Assembly: GCA_948470475.1 (NCBI GenBank)
Contig: OX419337.1
Location: 34,098,484 to 34,162,483 of the forward strand
Direction of reading: 5' to 3'
From: Galaxea fascicularis
Taxonomy: Eukaryota; Cnidaria; Anthozoa; Scleractinia; Euphylliidae
Length of the DNA: 64,000 nt
Shown piece by piece: positions 39,601 to 51,600 of this stretch; positions within the stretch are counted from its first letter, which is position 1, and each line of letters begins with the position of its first letter. The notes beneath the pieces are model-generated. The model was not told the DNA's origin. It saw only the letters and a program-made list of their open reading frames with translations, and ran no database searches. The position numbers and the translations under genes were made by a program.

Positions 39601-42600
39601 TGAGTTTAATAGTCACGCAAGTACTCGTTAGTCACAGCAATCAATTGTTTGTCTTCCCAGGAACACCAGAACCTGAAGTTGATTGGTACAAAGACAACAG
39701 AGTGATCCGCGAGGGTGGACGCATAAAATTCATGTTTGAAGATGATGGTTTATGCTCCTTGCTCGTAAGAGATGCGGAGTCTTCTGATCGAGGTCGCTAC
39801 AAATGTGTGGCCAGTAATCCCGCTGGAAAGGTTCAGAGTAGTGCTGAGCTCTTCATTGAGTGTAAGTTGGAACATTTTTTGTTTGTGAAGTCTCTTACAG
39901 TTATACTGGGGATGAGAAGTTACCCCAATGAACATTTAAGGTGGTTGATTTAGATATTGTTAATTCCTCGGTTTTTTGATAAAACAGAAAGCGGAGGAAA
40001 TCTTTTAAGTTACGCATAGCAAAAGTTCCAGTGGTCTGGGATATCACGCAACGCCCACAGGGAGCGTTGCGTGACATCTGCAGCTGCAAATGACAGTCGC
40101 TCCGCTCCCACCCTCTTCCACTCACTGGACTCCACTGTGTCGAAAGACGTATGGTTGTCTTATCAAATTACGGTTCCTACGATAAGCCCAGCAAAAAGCA
40201 AGCGCTGGACTTGAGATCTAAAAATCATTTTAGGATGGCTTGACTTCTTCCTAATCGACATACGATGGTTTGCTTTAGCCAGGGTTCTTTGATTCGACAA
40301 TTTTTAGAAAAATCTTGGACTGCCGGTCATTTAGTGTTTTTAACATCTTGGCCGGCAGTCGAGCTGAGAAAAATTCCAAGTGTCACAAATTACGGTTCCT
40401 ACAATAAGCCCAGCAAAAAGCAAGCGCTGGACTTGAGATCTAAAAATCATTTTAGGATGGCTTGACTTTTCCTAATCGAGATGCGATGGTTTGGTTTAGC
40501 CAGGGTTCTTTGATTCGACAATTTTTAGAAAAATCTGGGACTGCCGGCCATTTAGTGTTTTTAACATCTTGGCCGGCAGTCGAGCTGAGAAAACTTCCAA
40601 GTGTCACAAATTACGGTTCCTACGATAAGCCCAGCAAAAAGCAAGCGCTGGACTTGAGGTCTAAAAATCATTTTAGGATGGCTTGACTTTTCCTAATCGA
40701 CATACGATGGTTTGGTTTAGCCAGGGTTTTTTGATTCGACAATTTTTAGAAAAATCTTGGACTGCCGGTCATTTAGTGTTTTTAACATCTTGGCCGGCAG
40801 TCGAGCTGAGAAAAATTCCAAGTGTCACAAATTACGGTTCCTACGATAAGCCCAGCAAAAAGCAAGCGCTGGACTTGAGATCTAAAAATCATTTTAGGAT
40901 GGCTTGACCTTTCCTAATCGATATGCGATGGTTTGGTTTAGCCAGGGTTCTTTGATTCGACAATTTTTAGAAAAATCTTGGACTGCCGGTCATTTAGTGT
41001 TTTTAACATCTTGGCCGGCAGTCGAGCTGAGAAAAATTCCAAGTGTCACAAATTACGGTTCCTACAATAAGCCCAGGAAAACGCAAGCGCTGGACTTAAG
41101 ATCTAAAAATCATTTTAGGATGGCTTGACTTTTCCTAATCGAGATGCGATGGTTTGGTTTAGCCAGGGTTCTTTGATTCGACAATTTTTAGAAAAATCTG
41201 GGACTGCCGGCCATTTAGTGTTTTTAACATCTTGGCCGGCAGTCGACCTGAGAAAACTACCAAGTGTCACAAATTACGGTTCCTACGATAAGCCCAGGAA
41301 AAAGCAAGCGCTGGACTTGAGGTCTAAAAATCATTTTAGGATGGCTTGACTTTTCCTAATCGACATACGATGGTTTGGTTTAGCCAGGGTTCTTTGATTC
41401 GACAATTTTTAGAAAAATCTTGGACTGCCGGCCATTTAGTGTTTTTAACATCTTGGCCGGCAGTCGAGCTGAGAAAAATTCCAAGTGTCACAAATTACGG
41501 TTCCTACAATAAGCCCAGCAAAAAGCAAGCGCTGGACTTGAGATTTAAAAATCATTTTAGGATGGCTTGACTTTTCCTAATCGACATACGATGGTTTGGT
41601 TTACCCAGGGTTCTTTGATTCGACAATTTTTAGAAAAATCTTGGACTGCCGGCCATTTAGTGTTTTTAACATCTTGGCCGGCAGTCGAGCTGAGAAAAAT
41701 TCCAAGTGTCACAAATTACGGTTCCTACAATAAGCCCAGGAAAAAGCAAGCGCTGGACTTGAGATCTAAAAATCATTTTAGGATGGCTTGACTTTTCCTA
41801 ATCGACATACGATGGTTTGGTTTAGCCAGGGTTCTTTGATTCGACAATTTTTAGAAAAATCTTGGACTGCCGGCCATTTAGTGTTTTTAACATCTTGGCC
41901 GGCAGTCGAGCTGAGAAAAATTCCAAGTGTCACAAATTACGGTTCCTATAATAAGCCCAGCAAAAAGCAAGCGCTCGACTTGAGATCTAAAAATCATTTT
42001 AGGATGGCTTGACCTTTCCTAATCGATATGCGATGGTTTGGTTTAGCCAGGGTTCTTTGATTCGACAATTTTTAGAAAAATCTTGGACTGCCGGTCATTT
42101 AGTGTTTTTAACATCTTGGCCGGCAGTCGAGCTGAGAAAAATTCCAAGTGTCACAAATTACGGTTCCTACAATAAGCCCAGGAAAAAGCAAGCGCTGGAC
42201 TTGAGATCTAAAAATCATTTTAGGATGGCTTGACCTTTCCTAATCGATATGCGATGGTTTGGTTTAGCCAGGGTTCTTTGATTCGACAATTTTTAGAAAA
42301 ATCTTGGACTGCCGGCCATTTAGTGTTTTTAACATCTTGGCCGGCAGTCGAGCTGAGAAAAATTCCAAGTGTCACAAATTACGGTTCCTACTATAAGCCC
42401 AGCAAAAAGCAAGCGCTGGACTTGAGATTTAAAAATCATTTTAGGATGGCTTGACTTTTCCTAATCGATATGCGATGGTTTGGTTTAGCCAGGGTTCTTT
42501 GATTCGACAATTTTTAGAAAAATCTGGGACTGCCGGCCATTTAGTGTTTTTAACATCTTGGCCGGCAGTCGACCTGAGAAAAATTCCAAGTGTCACAAAT

Positions 42601-45600
42601 TACGGTTCCTACGATAAGCCCAGCAAAAAGCAAGCGCTGGACTTGAGGTCTAAAAATCATTTTAGGATGGCTTGACTTTTCCTAATCGACATACGATGGT
42701 TTGGTTTAGCCAGGGTTCTTTGATTCGACAATTTTTAGAAAAATCTTGGACTGCCGGCCATTCAGTGTTTTTAACATCTTGGCCGGCAGTCGACCTGAGA
42801 AAAATTCCAAGTGTCACAAATTACGGTTCCTACGATAAGCCCAGCAAAAAGCAAGCGCTGGACTTGAGATCTAAAAATCATTTTAGGATGGCTTGACCTT
42901 TCCTAATCGATATGCGATGGTTTGGTTTAGCCAGGGTTCTTTGATTCGACAATTTTTAGAAAAATCTTGGACTGCCGGTCATTTAGTGTTTTTAACATCT
43001 TGGCCGGCAGTCGACCTGAGAAAAATTCCAAGTGTCACAAATTACGGTTCCTACAATAAGCCCAGCAAAAAGCAAGCGCTGGACTTGAGATCTAAAAATC
43101 ATTTTAGGATGGCTTGACTTTTCCTAATCGACATACGATGGTTTGGTTTAGCCAGGGTTCTTTGATTTGACAACTTTTAGAAAAATCTTGGACTGCCGGC
43201 CATTTAGTGTTAACATCTTGGCCGGCAGTCGACCAGAGAAAAATTCCAAGTGTCACAAATTACGGTTCCTACAATAAGCCCAGCAAAAAGCAAGCGCTGG
43301 ACTTGAGATCTAAAAATCATTTTAGGATGGCTTGACTTTTCCTAATCGACATACGGTGGTTGGTTTAGCCAGGGTTCTTTGATTCGACAATTTTTAGAAA
43401 AATCTGGGACTGCCGGCCATTTAGTGTTTTTAACATCTTGGCCGGCAGTCGAGCTGAGAAAAATTCCAAGTGTCACAAATTACGGTTCCTACTATAAGCC
43501 CAGCAAAAAGCAAGCGCTGGACTTGAGATCTAAAAATCATTTTAGGATGGCTTGACTTTTCCTAATCGACATACGATGGTTTGGTTTAGCCAGGGTTCTT
43601 TGATTTGACAATTTTTAGAAAAATCTTGGACTGCCGGCCATTTAGTGTTTTTAACATCTTGGCCGGCAGTCGAGCTGAGAAAAATTCCAAGTGTCACAAA
43701 TTACGGTTCCTACGATAAGCCCAGCAAAAAGCAAGCGCTGGACTTGAGGTCTAAAAATCATTTTAGGATGGCTTGACTTTTCCTAATCGAGATACGATGG
43801 TTTGGTTTAGCCAGGGTTCTTTGATTCGACAATTTTTAGAAAAATCTGGGACTGCCGGTCATTTAGTGTTTTTAACATCTTGGCCGGCAGTCGACCTAAG
43901 AAAACTTCCAAGTGTCACAAATTACGGTTCCTACGATAAGCCCAGCAAAAAGCAAGCGCTGGACTTGAGGTCTAAAAATCATTTTAGGATGGCTTGACTT
44001 TTCCTAATCGACAGACGATGGTTTGGTTTAGCCAGGGTTCTTTGATTCGACAATTTTTAGAAAAATCTTGGACTGCCGGCCATTTAGTGTTTTTAACATC
44101 TTGGCCGGCAGTCGACCTGAGAAAACTTCCAAGTGTCACAAATTACGGTTCCTACGATAAGCCCAGCAAAAAGCAAGCGCTGGACTTGAGGTCTAAAAAT
44201 CATTTTAGGATGGCTTGACTTTTCCTAATTGACATACGATGGTTTGGTTTAGCCAGGGTTCTTTGATTCGACAATTTTTAGAAAAATCTTGGACTGCCGG
44301 CCATTTAGTGTTTTTAACATCTTGGCCGGCAGTCGACCTGAGAAAAATTCCAAGTGTCACAAATTACGGTTCCTACGATAAGCCCAGCAAAAAGCAAGCG
44401 CTGGACTTGAGATCTAAAAATCATTTTAGGATGGCTCGACTTTTCCTAATCGATATGCGATGGTTTGGTTTAGCCAGGGTTCTTTGATTCGACAATTTTT
44501 AGAAAAATCTTGGACTGCCGGTCATTTAGTGTTTTTAACATCTTGGCCGGCAGTCGAGCTGAGAAAAATTCCAAGTGTCACAAATTACGGTTCCTACAAT
44601 AAGCCCAGGAAAAAGCAAGCGCTGGACTTGAGATCTAAAAATCATTTTAGGATGGCTTGACCTTTCCTAATCGATATGCGATGGTTTGGTTTAGCCAGGG
44701 TCTTTGATTCGACAATTTTTAGAAAAATCTTGGACTGCCGGCCATTTAGTGTTTTTAACATCTTGGCCGGCAGTCGAGCTGAGAAAAATTCCAAGTGTCA
44801 CAAATTACGGTTCCTACTATAAGCCCAGCAAAAAGCAAGCGCTGGACTTGAGATTTAAAAATCATTTTACGATGGCTTGACTTTTCCTAATCGATATGCG
44901 ATGGTTTGGTTTAGCCAGGGTTCTTTGATTCGACAATTTTTAGAAAAATCTGGGACTGCCGGCCATTTAGTGTTTTTAACATCTTGGCCGGCAGTCGACC
45001 TGAGAAAAATTCCAAGTGTCACAAATTACGGTTCCTACGATAAGCCCAGCAAAAAGCAAGCGCTGGACTTGAGGTCTAAAAATCATTTTAGGATGGCTTG
45101 ACTTTTCCTAATCGACATACGATGGTTTGGTTTAGCCAGGGTTCTTTGATTCGACAATTTTTAGAAAAATCTTGGACTGCCGGCCATTCAGTGTTTTTAA
45201 CATCTTGGCCGGCAGTCGACCTGAGAAAAATTCCAAGTGTCACAAATTACGGTTCCTACGATAAGCCCAGGAAAAAGCAAGCGCTGGACTTGAGATCTAA
45301 AAATCATTTTAGGATGGCTTGACCTTTCCTAATCGATATGCGATGGTTTGGTTTAGCCAGGGTTCTTTGATTCGACAATTTTTAGAAAAATCTTGGACTG
45401 CCGGTCATTTAGTGTTTTTAACATCTTGGCCGGCAGTCGACCTGAGAAAAATTCCAAGTGTCACAAATTACGGTTCCTACAATAAGCCCAGCAAAAAGCA
45501 AGCGCTGGACTTGAGATCTAAAAATCATTTTAGGATGGCTTGACTTTTCCTAATCGACATACGATGGTTTGGTTTAGCCAGGGTTCTTTGATTTGACAAC

Positions 45601-48600
45601 TTTTAGAAAAATCTTGGACTGCCGGCCATTTAGTGTTAACATCTTGGCCGGCAGTCGACCAGAGAAAAATTCCAAGTGTCACAAATTACGGTTCCTACAA
45701 TAAGCCCAGGAAAAAGCAAGCGCTGGACTTGAGATCTAAAAATCATTTTAGGATGGCTTGACCTTTCCTAATCGATATGGGATGGTTTGGTTTAGCCAGG
45801 GTTCTTTGATTCGACAATTTTTAGAAAAATCTGGGACTGCCGGTCATTTAGTGTTTTTAACATCTTGGCCGGCAGTCGAGCTGAGAAAAATTCCAAGTGT
45901 CACAAATTACGGTTCCTACTATAAGACCAGCAAAAAGGAAGCGCTGGACTTGAGATCTAAAAATCATTTTAGGATGGCTTGACTTTTCCTAATCGACATA
46001 CGATGGTTTGGTTTAGCCAGGGTTCTTTGATTCGACAATTTTTAGAAAAATCTTGGACTGCCGGCCATTTAGTGTTAACATCTTGGCCGGCAGTCGACCA
46101 GAGAAAAATTCCAAGTGTCACAAATTACGGTTCCTACTATAAGCCCAGCAAAAAGCAAGCGCTGGACTTGAGATCTAAAAATCATTTTAGGATGGCTTGA
46201 CTTTTCCTAATCGACATACGGTGGTTGGTTTAGCCAGGGTTCTTTGATTCGACAATTTTTAGAAAAATCTTGGACTGCCGGCCATTTAGTGTTTTTAACA
46301 TCTTGGCCGGCAGTCGAGCTGAGAAAAATTCCAAGTGTCACAAATTACGGTTCCTACTATAAGCCCAGCAAAAAGCAAGCGCTGGACTTGAGATCTAAAA
46401 ATCATTTTAGGATGGCTTGACTTTTCCTAATCGACATACGGTGGTTGGTTTAGCCAGGGTTCTTTGATTCGACAATTTTTAGAAAAATCTGGGACTGCCG
46501 GCCATTTAGTGTTTTTAACATCTTGGCCGGCAGTCGAGCTGAGAAAAATTCCAAGTGTCACAAATTACGGTTCCTACGATAAGCCCAGCAAAAAGCAAGC
46601 GCTGGACTTGAGGTCTAAAAATCATTTTAGGATGGCTTGACTTTTCCTAATCGAGATACGATGGTTTGGTTTAGCCAGGGTTCTTTTGATTCGACAATTT
46701 TTAGAAAAATCTTGGACTGCCGGCCATTTAGTGTTTTTAACATCTTGGCCGGCAGTCGAGCTGAGAAAAATTCCAAGTGTCACAAATTACGGTTCCTACT
46801 ATAAGCCCAGCAAAAAGCAAGCGCTGGACTTGAGGTCTAAAAATCATTTTAGGATGGCTTGACTTTTCCTAATCGAGATACGATGGTTTGGTTTAGCCAG
46901 GGTTCTTTTGATTCGACAATTTTTAGAAAAATCTTGGACTGCCGGCCATTTAGTGTTTTTAACATCTTGGCCGGCAGTCGACCTGAGAAAAATTCCAAGT
47001 GTCACAAATTACGGTTCCTACTATAAGCCCAGCAAAAAGGAAGCGTTGGACTTGAGATCTAAAAATCATTTTAGGATGGCTTGACCTTTCCTAATCGACA
47101 TACGATGGTTTGGTTTAGCCAGGGTTCTTTGATTCGACAAATTTTAGAAAAATCTGGAACTGCCGGCCATTTAGTGTTTTTAACATCTTGGCCGGCAGTC
47201 GAGCTGAGAAAAATTCCAAGTGTCACAAATTACGGTTCCTACAAGAAGCCCAGCAAAAAGCAAGCGCTGGACTTGAGATCTAAAAATCATTTTAGGATGG
47301 CTTGACTTTTCCTAATCGACATACGATGGTTTGGTTTAGCCAGGGTTCTTTGATTCGACAAATTTTAGAAAAATCTGGAACTGCCGGCCATTTAGTGTTT
47401 TTAACATCTTGGCCGGCAGTCGAGCTGAGAAAAATTCCAAGTGTCACAAATTACGGTTCCTACAAGAAGCCCAGCAAAAAGCAAGCGCTGGACTTGAGAT
47501 CTAAAAATCATTTTAGGATGGCTTGACTTTTCCTAATCGACATACGATGGTTTGGTTTAGCCAGGGTTTTTTGATTCGACAATTTTTAGAAAAATCTGGG
47601 ACTGCCGGCCATTTAGTGTTTTTAATATCTTGGCCGGCAGTCGACCTGAGAAAACTTCCAAGTGTCACAAATTACGGTTCCTACAATAAGCCCAGGAAAA
47701 AGCAAGCGCTGGACTTGAGGTCTAAAAATCATTTTAGGATGGCTTGACTTTTCCTAATCGACATACGTTGGTTTGGTTTAGCCAGGGTTCTTTGATTCGA
47801 CAATTTTTAGAAAAATCTGGGACTGCCGGCTATTTAGTGTTTTTAACATCTTGGGTGGCAGTGGACCTGAAAAAAATTCCAAGTGTCAGAAAATACGGTT
47901 CCTACTATAAGCCCAGCAAAAAGCAAGCGCTGGACTTGAGATCTAAAAATGATTTAAGGATCGCTTGGCTTTTCCTAATCGACATACGATGGTTTGGTTT
48001 AGCCAGGGTTCTTTGATTCGACAATTTTTAGAAAAATCTCGGACTGCCGGCCATTTAGTGTTTTTAAGGTGGCTCAAAACAGTTCCCAGCACTTTCCTAG
48101 ACGTAGATTTTGATGGGTCATTAATGCCACTCTTTATGAGTTGATGTTACAATCATGGTTTAAAAAAACTGCCGAATCATTGGTGAATACGTTGGTATTA
48201 TTTTCGTGACACTATAGATTACCATAGCAACACTGTGACCTGCTAAAAACACCCTTAACTTCAGCTTTAAGCGCTTATATTTCAAAAACGGCAAGGTAAA
48301 TTTTTTATTGTTATAGAATTTTGATAAGCAGGATAAGATGCAACTTTTGGCAAAGTTTAAACAAATTCTGTACATGGGGTTCAGAGCCACCTTAAATTTT
48401 CGCAAGGTTAAGGTGGCTCTGAACTTCATGTATAGAATTTATTGAAACTTTGCTAAAAGTTGCATCTCATCGTGCTTATCAAAATTCTCTAATAAGAAAA
48501 AATTTCACCGTGCCGTTTTTGAAATATAAGCGCTTAAAGCTGAAATTAAGGGTGTTTTTAGCAGGTCATGGTGTTGCTATGGTAATCTATAGTGTCACGA

Positions 48601-51600
48601 AAATAATACTAACGTATTCACCAATGATTGGGCAGTTTTTTGATACCATGAGTATAGCATCAACTGATAAAGAGTGGTAATAATGACCCATCAAAATCTA
48701 CGTCTTGGAAAGTGCTGGAAACTGTTTTGAGCCACCTTAACACCTTGGCCGGTTACCGGCCATATAGCCACAGCGTACAAACTAATTTCTGCTAAAACGC
48801 GCACATCGTTGATCGACTGCTTTTCCACATTCCCGAGCGAATTCCATCTTGCAGAAAAAACCTTCCATTTCAAACGGAAAGGCCTTGAGTAATGCTATGC
48901 GTTTCTGGTTTTCCACTGAGCAGTTGTACTTATACAAAGATATTGCAGAAATCTTGCGAATATAATTTAGGAGATCAAGTCGGCTGTCGATCGTTTGTGA
49001 CTCGGTTCATGCAGGTTGACACCTGTCAATTTCACTCCGCGAAATGGAGTATTCTTTCACGTCGATTTAGTCGCTTTTTTTAGCATGAATAAAAGTTGGC
49101 TGAAAGCTACATAAAAGCCTTTAAGTCTTCAGTCCTTCATGTGTTTTTGTTCGGCGTCCTCGACGCCAATTTTTCAGCGTGTAATCAAGCGCTCCCTAGA
49201 AATAGAAAAAATCTGAACTCGATCGCTCCGGTATGGCTTCGCATCTAACATTGCGACGAGAAAACTTTTCCAAATGGCGCTTCTTTAAGATAGCCATTTC
49301 TGTCTTAGGTTCGCTTTATAAATAGTTGTAGGCAAAGTGACTTCAGCAAAATTATCTTTAAAAAGAAATGTCAAGCAGAGTTGCGGTTACGACCCTCAAC
49401 ATTTTTTCCCGTAATGGCGGCCGGAGACCGAGCAATTTCGTCTTCACAAAATTTGATGAATGTACGAATAATAACCTGACATGACGCCACATACGAATAT
49501 TAACCTTACTTTTCCAGGTTATTAATCGTAACTCGCACGCATAATAACCGTACAAGACCGCATTGTACGGTTATTATGCTGGTTTGACTCGAATAGTACG
49601 TATAATACCCGTACAATGGCATATTATACGAATATTATCCTGTGCTCCAAAACTATTTTGACACTCCAGTATTATTCTGACACCTGTTCGTTGCATTTTC
49701 TCTTGTTCCGCAGCTCATGGTTTCGATTCTGCCAGTGGATCAGACTACGAAAGACGCCTTTCTCGGTAAGTTGGACAGACTGTTAAATTGATGTGGGTAT
49801 TGTGGAAAAACTGCTAGAATCATGACTAATTGCTATTGGTCACAACTGGTGCTTCTGGAACACCAGCTGAATGGATTAAGGGAATTAAGCGGGGTTAGAA
49901 TTAGTTGTATCTAAATTTCAACCTGCGTTTTTTTTTTCCTCAGGGAGTCCACATTCGACATGCTGTCAGACGATACCGAAGATGAAGTCGACGCTGAGAC
50001 CACAGGTCCCCCAAAGCTACCTCCAGATATAACGCTAGTGTTACGGAATCGTGACGTGAAGGAAGGTGGTGTGACAAAGTTCGCGTGTCGCGTGATCAGC
50101 AAAACACCCTTGACAGTTGATTGGTACAAGGATGAACAGCTTGTTAGTAAATGGCCTCGTTTTACTTGCGAGCGTGACGAGGATCTCTATGCTCTGAATA
50201 TCACGGACGCCAAGAGAACAGACGCTGGTCACATCCGGTTTGTTGCCAGAAACGAGTTTGGACAAGTGGAGAGCAATGCTTACCTTAATGTTGAACGTGA
50301 GTTATAGCTGTATTTAACCTTGTAATAAAAAGAATTGGTACGGACGTTCTCTGCATAAGGTTTTGTTTCAGTACTGATTCACGCATTAGGATTTTATCCA
50401 CAGACCCGAAAATTAGATAGCAAAAAAGTAACGTCTTGAACCGAGTCTCGATGCGGTAGTGGTAGTAATGGTAGATTTGTTACGTTTGTTACGAAACTTT
50501 GGCACTGTTTCTGGAAATTTTTGTTTTTCATCTTATACGAAAAGTACGAGCTGCTCGCCTTTCGCATTTTGTTAGGTAGATTCTTAATGGCTACTGCAAG
50601 GAAGTGGCCTCAAATAAAGTATTAAGTAAATTATTGGGTTCTTTTTTTTTTAGCTGACATGGAGCCCGAATTTGAGGGAACAACACCCAGGTTCACGCAA
50701 AGGCTGAAAGACGTCGACGTACCACAGGGAAAAGAGGCTCGTATGGAATGCCGAGTAATCGGGGATCCTCCCCCGGACATCCGATGGTACAGGGAAAACG
50801 AACCCTTACTAGACGGAGGACGGTACAAGTTTGAGGAAGATGGTGACGTGCAAGCGCTGGTCATCAGTGACGTCAGCGCAAGTGACGAAGGCTTGTACAA
50901 GTGCGTGGCCAGAAACAGCGCCGGCAAGGCACACTGCTCAGCGGATTTGTTTGTTTCGCGTACGTAGCTACCTTAAGTACCCAAAGCATCTTCGAATGAA
51001 AAAAAATGGTATCATGATTCCTTTGAAACCGATGCGGATCCAATTATTTTTTCCTTGCTTCCCCCCGATACGTTGTTTTCTGATCGTCTTTGAATCAAGA
51101 AGCATATTTGCGCTAACGACAAAAATGCTGTCCAGCTGATTTTTTCTTCCTGTATTGCTGACCTTACGTTTCAATTTCGTGCTATTTTGCAGAAACAGAA
51201 GATGAAGAAAGTGAGTCTGCGAGTGAAAAAGAACCAGAAGTGGAGAAGTATGTGTGAAATACACGTTGTATTTTTGTAGCCCTTTGACTCTCACTAACGT
51301 GTTGATTTTGGTTTTTTAAATCTTTTCTCCTACGTTTTTTTCCTGTTTCCAGGAAAACGCTCCCCGAGGTTGTAAAAGAGCCACTTCTTGTCATCGAGAC
51401 AGCAATTGCTCCTGAGTCAGCTCCATTAGAAAAATCAGCTCCGCCACCCGAAACAGCACCCAAGCTCAAACCAGAGCCCCAAAAACCAAAGGAACGGCTT
51501 CGAGAACCAGAGTTCATTCTAAAACTGCGAGACAGGTCAGCGGTTGAAGGGAGCTCTGTTCGCTTGGCTTGCCGGGCCATGGGTACACCAGAGCCCTCGT

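Larger units (their letters stand above)
39862..49713 (+). other. 9.85-kb satellite-bearing intron
   Basis: The largest intron in the window. It holds the 221-bp satellite (40163-48063), an inverted pair of TTAA-flanked elements (48064-48740), about 700 bp of unassigned sequence, and a hairpin-rich motif cluster (49454-49640). Exons 31 and 32 on its sides are phase-compatible. Confidence 0.8.

Noticed and set aside
40241..48016. Series of 74-codon plus-strand frames as a tandem gene family
   Set aside because: Starts are TTG, the period is not a multiple of three, several copies are frameshifted, and no splice or domain evidence exists.
40163..48063. CRISPR-like array
   Set aside because: The repeats are 221 bp, directly adjacent, with no unique spacers, in a eukaryotic intron.
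40241..48063. Satellite units as Helitron ends, because of the hairpin followed by CTGA
   Set aside because: No TC start, no conserved CTRR-T end at a unit border and no Rep/helicase gene are seen.
48160..48680. Two similar small frames as a duplicated gene
   Set aside because: They lie on opposite strands of an inverted MITE pair, so the likeness comes from the repeat.
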